64,000 bases of DNA, taken from the NCBI RefSeq assembly GCF_001613145.1, contig NZ_BDBU01000025.1, positions 124,001-188,000 of the forward strand, in the 5' to 3' direction. Made by a program: the position numbers and the translations under genes. Within the stretch, counting starts at the first letter, position 1; each line of letters starts with the position of its first letter. The notes beneath the pieces are model-generated. The model saw only the letters and a list, made by a program, of their open reading frames with translations. It did no database searches and was not told the DNA's origin. Below, in pieces: positions 1-14,307 of the stretch. Source of the DNA: Nocardia jejuensis NBRC 103114. Lineage in GTDB: Bacteria > Actinomycetota > Actinomycetes > Mycobacteriales > Mycobacteriaceae.

Positions 1-92
1 CCGCCGCTCGGCGGGTGACACGGGGCCGGGAGCGCCCCGCATGGTTGTGGGAGTGCCCACGGCCGGGTGGGTCCGGGTCGCGGACACGGAAC

Positions 93-3000
93 TCACGGCC
101 GATCCGAAGTCTCCGGCGAAAGTCGTTGCAGCGCGACCGGTCTGGGTACGCGTGCGCCCCGGCCGTAGGCGTCGAGGAAAGCGCTCTCACCCAACTGCTC
201 CTTCAGGGCGGCGGTGAGCGCGCGAAGTTCGGGGTCGCCGTGGTCGAATACGCCCCGGATGACTTCGCTCGTCCCGAGACCGGTCGCCGCGTCGACCGGT
301 TCGCCCTCCAGGAACCGGAGTTTCGCCAGCAGTTGGGCGGATCGGGCGACCGCCTGGGCGACGGTGGCGGGGTCGCCGTGCAACAGGGAGCCCGCGATCA
401 CCAGCGGGAGCAGCTTTCTGGCAGCGGGGGCATCGGCGGCGGTGAGGCGGTTGGCCAGGCGGGCGACGATGATGCGGTCGGCGGCCATCCGTTCGGGATA
501 GGGAAGACTCCCGATGCGCTGTTCGACCCGGTCGAGGTCACGGTCGGCGAGAGTGACATCGCCGCGACGCCGATGGAGTTCGGCGGAGTCGAAGAGGACG
601 GCCGCGGCCAGGCGGGGGAAGCCACGTTCGGTCGCGAGGCGTCGTGCCGCGTCGATATCGCGTTCCGCGCCGAGCAGATCTCCCGCTCGCATGCGTTCGG
701 TGGCGAGTTCGGTGCGGGCGGCGAAGATGTCGTCCTCCGTGCCGAGTTCCGACGCGACGGCGACGGCACGACTGAAGCAGGCCAGCGCCCGATCGTGATC
801 GCCGCGCAGCGAGTGATCGCGGCCGACGGCAAGCAGAGCGACGCCGAGACCCCAACGGTCGCCGACTGTTTCGAAGCCCCGCAGCGCTTCACCTCTGGCC
901 TCGGCGCCGGCGGGCTGCTCCCCACGACCCGTCAGCGCGAAGTCGCGGGCGAGATGGGCGCTGGCACGCACCCAGGGATCCGGCCAGCTCAGGGCGAGTT
1001 CGAGCTGTCGCTCCGCGAGGTCGGCGGCTTCGGCCCGCGTGGCCACCAGCGCGGTCCACAGTGGAACCGCCGGATGGAAATCCAGGCCACCTGCGCGGGT
1101 GCACTCTTCAATCAGGGCGGGCGCGGCTCCGGGTTGGACAGTGAACGATCCGGCCATCAGCTCGATGACCCGCAACGCGGCACGCGCTTCGGGCCGCAAT
1201 GCCGTGCCGAGGCGGAGCACATCCCGCAGTGATGTCTCGAACTGCGTGCTCATTCCGCGAATTCCCCAGTACCAGAACAGGGCTCGCACCCAGCGCGTGG
1301 ACACCTCGGGGCTCGGGTCGGTCAGCGCCGTTCGAAGGGCGGCGGCCATGTTCGCGTGCTCGGCGTCGAAGAGCGCGATCGCCTCCAGTTGCGCGCCGGT
1401 GCGCAGCGCGGGCTCGTTCGCCTCGGCCAGCGCGAGGAAGTACTCGCCGTAGCGGTCCGCGAAGTCCTCCCCGGATCGGACGAGTTGCTCGGCCGCATAC
1501 GCGCGAATCGTCTCCAGCATGCGGTAGCGGGGCTGTTCGTCCGCTCGCGCCGCTTCGCTCGTGCTCGGCGCGTCGTCCCGGGATCCGGCGTCGTCGCTCA
1601 CATCGCGACCGGCCGCCGAATACGGCGCGACGCTGGAGGATTCGACGATCGACTTCTCCACGAGGGAGCCCAGGACGTACAGCACGTCGCGAGCGGGGAG
1701 CGTCTCGTCGGCGCAGGTCGCTTCGAGCGCCGCGATGGTCGCACCACCGGGGAACATGGAAAGCCTTCGGGCGAGCGCTCTTTCGGGCTCCTCCAGGAGA
1801 TCCCAGCTCCATTCGACCAGCGCGTGCAACGTACGCTGGCGCGGCAGCGCGGTGCGACTGCCGGTGCTCAGCAGGCGGAATCGATCGTCGAGGCGCTGGG
1901 CGATGTGATCGACGCTCATCGAGCGCAGTTTGGCCGCGGCCAGCTCCAGCGCCAGCGGCATTCCGTCGAGGCGGCGGCAGATTTCGAGGATCGGCCCGAG
2001 GGTGTGTGCGTTCGAGGTGAAGCCCGGGCGCGCGGCGGCCGCACGATCGACGAACAGGCGGACCGACGACGCTCGTTCCGCCGCAGCGGGTTCGGTGGAT
2101 TCGGACGGCACCGCGAGTGGCCCGAGGTGCCACAGCGTCTCGCCCGTGACGGCCAGGGGTTCTCGGCTGGTGGCGAGAATCCGCAGCTGCGGCAGTCGGG
2201 TCAGCAGATCCTCCGCGAGCGTCGCGGCGGCGTCGAGGAGGTGTTCGCAATTGTCCAGGATCAGCACTGCCGCACCGACATCCAGCAGCTCGGACAGGCG
2301 CGCGGTCTTGTCGGCACGTGACTCGCCCGCGGTGGCGTCCAGTGCGCCGGCGACCGCGTCGGCGAGCTGATCGGGTGCGCCGATCTCGGCCAGTGGCACG
2401 AAGAACACCGGACCGGGGCGCTGCGCGCTCATCGCCTCGATCGACAGCCGTGTCTTGCCCGCGCCTCCGGGACCGACGATGGTGACCAGGCGGGCGGCGG
2501 CGACCAGCCGCGCCAGCCCCTCCAGGTCCGCCTCGCGCCCGATGAAGCTGGTCAGCCGGGCGGGCAGGATGCTGCCGATGGGTTCCCTTGCGACAGTGCG
2601 TGTTTCCAGCTCGCCGCGCAGCAGTGCCAGGTGGGTCTCCCGCAGCTCCGCCGAGGGATCGATACCCAGATCGTCGTCCAGGCGGGCCCGCACGTCCTCG
2701 TACACGGCCAGCGCGTCGGATTGGCGTCCCGCCGCCGCGAGTGCCCGCATCCGCAGTGCGGCCAGTCGCTCGCGCAGCGGATGTTCGGTTCCGGCGGCAT
2801 CCAGATCGGCCAGTATCGTCGCGTGACGGCCGAGCCGGAGTTCTGCCTCGAACCGGTCCTCCGCGACAGCCGCCCGCAGATCCTCGAGCCGAACCGCGAC
2901 CGTTCGCGCATACGGGGCATCCAGAACGTCGCACAGCGCTGCGCCGCGCCACAACCCGAGCGCTTCGGACAGCACGGACGCGGCCGATTCGGCGTGCCCC

Positions 3001-3335
3001 TGCGCCAACTCGCGCCGCCCGCGCGTGGCGAGTGCCTCGAACCGTTCGGCATCGACGATCACCTCGGAGAGGCGATAGCCGCCCGCGACCAGTTCCACGG
3101 TTCCCGCCTCGCGCAGAGCTCGGCGCAGTCTCGACACCAGCGCCTGCAGCGCACCCGCCGCCTCCGTGGGCGGGTCCTCACCCCACAGGCCGTCGATGAG
3201 CGCCGCCACCGGCACCGATCCGCCGGCCTCGAGTGCCAGCCGGGCAGCGAGCATGCGCACCCTGACTCCGCCGATCTCCACCGGCGTCCCGTCTTCCGCG
3301 TGGACTTCGATCGGCCCCAGCACACCTACCCGCAC
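93..3335 (-). CDS. AfsR/SARP-family transcriptional regulator with NTPase and TPR-like domains
   Basis: A 1080-residue regulator of the large AfsR type. A winged-helix DNA-binding domain occupies about residues 1-95, a bacterial transcriptional activator (BTAD) domain about 100-245, then an NB-ARC-like ATPase with Walker A GPGGAGKT at 288-295 and a Walker B-like LILDNCEHL near 355, followed by a long helical TPR-like tail. Such proteins activate secondary-metabolite or stress genes by binding direct repeats near the -35 box, with ATPase and TPR parts tuning activity. It is transcribed away from the thioesterase gene. The NRPS locus 3.7 kb away has direct repeats at its promoter, so a regulatory link is possible but is inference. 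Start taken as the Met giving the canonical RVGVLGPIEV opening. Confidence 0.9.
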   Translation of the reverse strand: MRVGVLGPIEVHAEDGTPVEIGGVRVRMLAARLALEAGGSVPVAALIDGLWGEDPPTEAAGALQALVSRLRRALREAGTVELVAGGYRLSEVIVDAERFEALATRGRRELAQGHAESAASVLSEALGLWRGAALCDVLDAPYARTVAVRLEDLRAAVAEDRFEAELRLGRHATILADLDAAGTEHPLRERLAALRMRALAAAGRQSDALAVYEDVRARLDDDLGIDPSAELRETHLALLRGELETRTVAREPIGSILPARLTSFIGREADLEGLARLVAAARLVTIVGPGGAGKTRLSIEAMSAQRPGPVFFVPLAEIGAPDQLADAVAGALDATAGESRADKTARLSELLDVGAAVLILDNCEHLLDAAATLAEDLLTRLPQLRILATSREPLAVTGETLWHLGPLAVPSESTEPAAAERASSVRLFVDRAAAARPGFTSNAHTLGPILEICRRLDGMPLALELAAAKLRSMSVDHIAQRLDDRFRLLSTGSRTALPRQRTLHALVEWSWDLLEEPERALARRLSMFPGGATIAALEATCADETLPARDVLYVLGSLVEKSIVESSSVAPYSAAGRDVSDDAGSRDDAPSTSEAARADEQPRYRMLETIRAYAAEQLVRSGEDFADRYGEYFLALAEANEPALRTGAQLEAIALFDAEHANMAAALRTALTDPSPEVSTRWVRALFWYWGIRGMSTQFETSLRDVLRLGTALRPEARAALRVIELMAGSFTVQPGAAPALIEECTRAGGLDFHPAVPLWTALVATRAEAADLAERQLELALSWPDPWVRASAHLARDFALTGRGEQPAGAEARGEALRGFETVGDRWGLGVALLAVGRDHSLRGDHDRALACFSRAVAVASELGTEDDIFAARTELATERMRAGDLLGAERDIDAARRLATERGFPRLAAAVLFDSAELHRRRGDVTLADRDLDRVEQRIGSLPYPERMAADRIIVARLANRLTAADAPAARKLLPLVIAGSLLHGDPATVAQAVARSAQLLAKLRFLEGEPVDAATGLGTSEVIRGVFDHGDPELRALTAALKEQLGESAFLDAYGRGARVPRPVALQRLSPETSDRP

Positions 3336-3522
3336 GTCCCGAGTCTGTCAGAGCAGGAACCCGGCTCTCACCGAGCGTCGCCGCCATACCCGGCCGCTCT
3401 CGCAGCAGTCGCTCGCTGTGCGGGGTGCGTGGCAGCGCGCGGCGCGCGCTGGCCTGTGTGCCGGGCCGGCATTACCAGCGAGGTAATCGACCATCGACGC
3501 GCACTCCGGCACAGTCGTTGCC

Positions 3523-3933
3523 ATGACCGATATCGCAACCGATCCCCTGGGGACGCAGTTGTTCAGCACCATGCCCTTCACCGCGGGCCTCGGGGTCGAG
3601 GTGCTCGAATGCGGGCCGGCGCAGGTTCGCAGCCGCCTGGCCTGGAACGAATCGCTGTGCACGCTGGGCGGGGCCATGCACGGCGGTGCGCTCATGTCGT
3701 TGGGCGATGCCACCGCGGCGGTGTGCGCGTACCTCAATCTGCCCGAGGGCAAGCAGGGGACCACGACGGTGGAGTCCAAGACGAACTTCCTGCGCGCGGT
3801 GCGATCGGGCCATGCCACCGCGACCTCGCGCCCCCTGCACGCGGGCCGCAGCTTCATCGTGGTCGAGACCGAAATCCACGATGACGCAGGCAAACTCGTC
3901 GCCAAGGTGACGCAGACCCAAGCGGTCCTGTGA
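3523..3933 (+). CDS. PaaI-family hotdog-fold thioesterase
   Basis: A 136-residue single hotdog domain. The segment GGAMHGGALMSLGDATAA (about 46-63) is the conserved helix region of PaaI/4-hydroxybenzoyl-CoA thioesterases, and later strands carry the ETNFLRAV-like pattern (here SKTNFLRAV). Family members hydrolyse acyl- or aryl-CoA thioesters in the cytoplasm. It is divergent from the SARP gene, with a 187-bp shared upstream region. Substrate cannot be predicted. Confidence 0.85.
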   Translation: MTDIATDPLGTQLFSTMPFTAGLGVEVLECGPAQVRSRLAWNESLCTLGGAMHGGALMSLGDATAAVCAYLNLPEGKQGTTTVESKTNFLRAVRSGHATATSRPLHAGRSFIVVETEIHDDAGKLVAKVTQTQAVL

Positions 3934-4056
3934 GCCGTGGACAGTCATTTCCCGCGCGGTATCGCGGCGACGTCAAGCACCATCACACAAGTGGTCTGAA
4001 AATTTCCGACCGAAGTGGCACTTTCACCAGTCCACTCTGGTGAATACGCTGGTCCC

Positions 4057-4674
4057 GTGACCAACTCAACCACCGACTGGTTCGACAGCCCTACGCTGTC
4101 CGGCGACTATGTGACCCTCGAGCCGCTGGCACTCGCCCACGCCGAGGGCCTGCACGAGGCGGGCAAGGACCCGGCGATCTGGACCTGGCTGAGCGCCCGC
4201 CAACCGGTCACCGTCGCGGACACCCGCGAATCCGTCGAGGCCGGCCTCATCGCGGCACGCGACCACGTCCGCCTGCCCTGGGTCCAACTCGACGCCGACA
4301 CCGGCGAGGTCGCGGGCACCACCTCCTTCTACGAGATCGATCCCCACCACCGCGCCCTCTACATCGGCTACACCTGGCTCGGCGCGCGCTGGCAACGCAC
4401 GGCCCTCAACACCGAGGCCAAACTCCTGCTCCTCACCCGAGCCTTCGACACCCTCGGCGCCCACCGGGTCGGCTGGCACACCGACATCAACAACACCCGC
4501 TCCCAGCGCGCCATCGAACGCCTGGGAGCCACCCGAGAGGGCGTCCTGCGCAGCCACCGCATCCGCCCCGACGGCACCCTCCGCGACACCGTCGTCTATT
4601 CGGTCACCGACGCCGAATGGCCCGCGGTCCGAGACCGTCTCCGGGAGCGCCTCGCCACGCATCAGGCCCGGTAG
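4057..4674 (+). CDS. GNAT N-acetyltransferase (RimJ/RimL type)
   Basis: About 205 residues of the RimJ/RimL-like GNAT family, with the LEPLALAHAEGL opening, a central GYTWLGARWQRTALNTEAK acetyl-CoA loop region and NNTRSQRAIERLGATREG towards the end. This family acetylates protein N-termini or small amines. I chose GTG 4057 because homologues begin just before a short lead into the LEPL motif; the in-frame ATG at 4015 would add 14 atypical residues. It appears monocistronic. Confidence 0.85.
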   Translation: MTNSTTDWFDSPTLSGDYVTLEPLALAHAEGLHEAGKDPAIWTWLSARQPVTVADTRESVEAGLIAARDHVRLPWVQLDADTGEVAGTTSFYEIDPHHRALYIGYTWLGARWQRTALNTEAKLLLLTRAFDTLGAHRVGWHTDINNTRSQRAIERLGATREGVLRSHRIRPDGTLRDTVVYSVTDAEWPAVRDRLRERLATHQAR

Positions 4675-4735
4675 CACCGAATTCCGTTCCTAAGCAACTT
4701 TTTCCGTGAACCAGCCGAGGCATCACTGCCACCGA

Positions 4736-5206
4736 TCATGATGCGCGGGGCGGGTCCGCCTGCCGCGCGGTCCGATGGGCGCGACGCACCCGGTAGCGCG
4801 ACAGAAGATGAGGCGGGCCGCCCACCACAGCCGCGATACCGATCCACACCAGCAGCTGCCGACCGACAGCGGCGGCGGAAACATCGGGGCTCGTGAGTTT
4901 TTCGAGAGCCAAGACCACCATCAGAGCCAGCGGCGGACCGGTCCAGCCGATCAGGACTCCGATGCCGAGCTGGCGAGGCAGACCCGGGACGCAGAGCAGC
5001 GCCGCGGTGATCACCACGCACCCGGCGAGCAGCGGCCAACTCGAACGAGGGAGCGCGTCCTCCCAGTCGTTCACCCTGCCCCAGACGAAATACGAAATCG
5101 ACACGGCGAGAAAGCCGAGCGGGCCGAACCGACCGGGGATGCGCCGTTCGGGGATGCCGCCGGTGGCGGTGTCGCGCGGCAGATCCATCAATGACTCGAT
5201 ATCCAT
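4736..5206 (-). CDS. Small integral membrane protein, function unknown
   Basis: A 156-residue protein (start ATG 5206; ATG 5188 is also possible). Three or four hydrophobic stretches are visible (for example FLAVSISYFVWG, LLAGCVVITAALLCVPG, LLVWIGIAAVVGG), with an Arg-rich tail RYRVRRAHRTARQ. It overlaps the end of the upstream membrane-protein gene by 1 to 19 bases, which indicates translational coupling. No family recognised. Confidence 0.6.
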   Translation of the reverse strand: MDIESLMDLPRDTATGGIPERRIPGRFGPLGFLAVSISYFVWGRVNDWEDALPRSSWPLLAGCVVITAALLCVPGLPRQLGIGVLIGWTGPPLALMVVLALEKLTSPDVSAAAVGRQLLVWIGIAAVVGGPPHLLSRYRVRRAHRTARQADPPRAS

Positions 5207-5490
5207 TCGGTGATCAACGCACCGCTGACGAGCAACGCCAGCGCCAGCCCGCGCGGCACCGAACCTCCGAAACGGAAGGCGGCCACGGCGAGTCCCGCCT
5301 CGGCCGCCAACGGCGCCCAGAGGACCGGGCCCGGTGAACTCTCGCCGAGCCCCGGCACCGGCAACGCGGCCCAGCACAGCCACACCGGTATCTGTGCCAG
5401 GACGGCGAGCGGGAACCCGAGTGTGGCAGCCATCCAGAGTCTTTCGTCACGCCCTGTCGATCGCACGGGGATCGGCCGTCCTGCAATCAC
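5188..5490 (-). CDS. Small membrane protein, function unknown
   Basis: A 100-residue protein with three hydrophobic segments (TLGFPLAVLAQIPVWLCWAA, LAAEAGLAVAAF, LALALLVSGALI). It is the first gene of a two-gene minus-strand unit with the 4736-5206 gene. The pair may form one membrane assembly, but nothing in the sequence shows a function. Confidence 0.55.
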   Translation of the reverse strand: MIAGRPIPVRSTGRDERLWMAATLGFPLAVLAQIPVWLCWAALPVPGLGESSPGPVLWAPLAAEAGLAVAAFRFGGSVPRGLALALLVSGALITEWISSH

Positions 5491-5686
5491 ACCCGAAACC
5501 TATCCGGCGCTCGTGGGGTTTCACCACACATCACGTGGAGATCCTGTGTAGAGGCGGGAGGGCGGTGATCGACGCTGCCGCAGCGTATTCGAGCAACAGT
5601 GCTCGGATGCTGCACCTCGTGTGGGTACGGTGGGGATGAGGCCGGTCGGGCCGGGAGGCCGGTGGGGAACGAGGGGGACGCTGCTC

Positions 5687-6541
5687 ATGTCCGAGAACGT
5701 GTCAGTGGTGCAGGTCGCCGAGGTTGTGGTCGGCGGGATTCGGTGCGCCGTATTCGACAGTGGTCCAGCCGAATCCGGGGAGGCCGTGGTATTCGTGCAC
5801 GGCAATCCTGGGCCGGCCGACGATTGGGTGGACCTGATTCCCGAGATCGCCGGGTTCGCGCGGGTGATCGCCATGGACATGCCGGGTTTCGGCCGATCGG
5901 AACGGCCGCGAGCCTTCGATCACAGCGTGGTCGGATACGCCCGCTTCCTCGGACTGCTCCTCGATCGACTCGGCGTCGAGCGTGCCCACCTGGTGCTGCA
6001 CGATTTCGGCGGGGCCTGGGGCATGCGCTGGGCGCTGGATCATCTCGATCGCGTAGCCAGCCTCACGCTCATCAATTGCGGTGTACTCGACGGCTACGAG
6101 TGGCATCGCTACGCGAAGATCTGGCAGACCCCGGTCCTCGGCGAACTGTTCCAGTTGATCAGCAATCCCCGCGCCATGCATATCGCCCTCAACCGCGACA
6201 ATCCCCGGCCCCTCCCCCGCGCCTACATCGACCGCGTCGACCGCTATGCGGACAAGGCACACAAGCGCGCCGTCCTGCGGGTCTATCGCACCTCCAGGGA
6301 TCCCGGTGCGGCATTCCCGGAGAAGAGCCTCGGCCTGGCCGCCGACGCCCTGCCCACCTGCGTGATCTGGGGCGACGGCGACCCGTACATCCCCGTCCGC
6401 TTCGCCTCCGACCAGCGAACCCACTTCCCCGAGGCCGAGATTCACATCCTCGAGGGTCTCGGCCACTGGCCGTTCGTGGACGACCCGCAGGCCGTGCTGG
6501 CTCCGCTCGCGGCATTCCTGCGCAAGCACGTCCGCCCCTGA
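5687..6541 (+). CDS. Alpha/beta hydrolase of the haloalkane dehalogenase / epoxide hydrolase type
   Basis: A 284-residue cytoplasmic alpha/beta hydrolase. The oxyanion motif HGNPG starts at His38, the nucleophile elbow is HDFGG with Asp106 as predicted nucleophile (dehalogenase/epoxide hydrolase style, not Ser), the acid is probably Asp232 in GDGDPYIP, and the base is His260 in GLGHWPF. Start ATG 5687 follows a purine-rich GAGGGGGA. It lies just upstream of the NRPS on the same strand but is separated by 470 bp with its own NRPS promoter, so membership in the pathway is open. Confidence 0.82.
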   Translation: MSENVSVVQVAEVVVGGIRCAVFDSGPAESGEAVVFVHGNPGPADDWVDLIPEIAGFARVIAMDMPGFGRSERPRAFDHSVVGYARFLGLLLDRLGVERAHLVLHDFGGAWGMRWALDHLDRVASLTLINCGVLDGYEWHRYAKIWQTPVLGELFQLISNPRAMHIALNRDNPRPLPRAYIDRVDRYADKAHKRAVLRVYRTSRDPGAAFPEKSLGLAADALPTCVIWGDGDPYIPVRFASDQRTHFPEAEIHILEGLGHWPFVDDPQAVLAPLAAFLRKHVRP

Positions 6542-6774
6542 AACTTCGCAGACCGTAGGCGCGGTCTCCCGCTCCCGCGACAGCGCCTGGCCGCCGAACT
6601 GCAGGCCGGAACAGAGGCGCCGCCCATCCTAGGCCGCGGATCGATTTGCGCTATCTATTCGAATCACCGAAACTCGAATTCCTCTGCCGCACCCGAATGG
6701 GAATTTCCCGACAACCCGTGCGATGCCGGAGAATAGAACCACTCCGCGCGACTGTCTGTAATACCAAGGGGCAT

Positions 6775-6834
6775 AACCCTTTCGGGCATGACACTTTCGG
6801 GCATCGCACCTTCGTGCATTGCACTTTCGGCCGT
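6775..6834 (+). repeat. Four imperfect 15-bp direct repeats upstream of the NRPS promoter
   Basis: Units at 6775-6789, 6790-6804, 6805-6819 and 6820-6834 share the core CNYTTCGNGCAT. The second and first units differ at only three positions. The array abuts the putative -35 box. Evenly phased direct repeats at a -35 are the usual layout of activator sites such as those of SARP proteins, although SARP spacing is commonly 11 or 22 bp rather than 15. Regulator unknown. Confidence 0.6.
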
Positions 6835-6863
6835 TGACGGCCGGTTCGAACGGCTACTACGGT
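6834..6863 (+). promoter_or_regulatory. Putative NRPS promoter
   Basis: TTGACG at 6834-6839 and TACGGT at 6858-6863 with an 18-bp spacer, fitting an actinobacterial housekeeping promoter. The spacer contains a near-palindrome GCCGGTTCGAACGGC (6840-6854). It would give a 5' untranslated region of roughly 140 bases before the NRPS start. Confidence 0.45.
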
Positions 6864-6875
6864 CGTAATCAGAGG

Positions 6876-6889
6876 CAAGCAATTGCTTG
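6876..6889. promoter_or_regulatory. Perfect 14-bp palindrome, probable repressor operator
   Basis: CAAGCAATTGCTTG is fully self-complementary and sits 13-26 bases after the predicted -10 box, where a bound dimer would block initiation. The shape suits a TetR-type repressor. The TetR gene at 16876-17478 is a candidate, but its own intergenic region does not contain this word. Confidence 0.45.
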
Positions 6890-7012
6890 TTTTCGAATGA
6901 ATTCATCGCGGAAGCCAGAGCTTTCGCTTTTCCGGGCCCGTGGATCGCCGTAGCTCCAGACATCTGCCCGGGCGTCGTCAACGGTTCGGCCGTTTCATTT
7001 CTGGGGGTATTC

Positions 7013-14272
<7,260 letters not shown>

Positions 14273-14307
14273 AACATCCGAATCACCCTATCCTGCAAGG
14301 AGATCCA

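Noticed and set aside
6646..6837. Possible pentapeptide-repeat peptide (NPFGH, DTFGH, RTFVH, CTFGR)
   Set aside because: The amino-acid periodicity follows from the 15-bp DNA repeats in the promoter; there is no RBS or sensible continuation.
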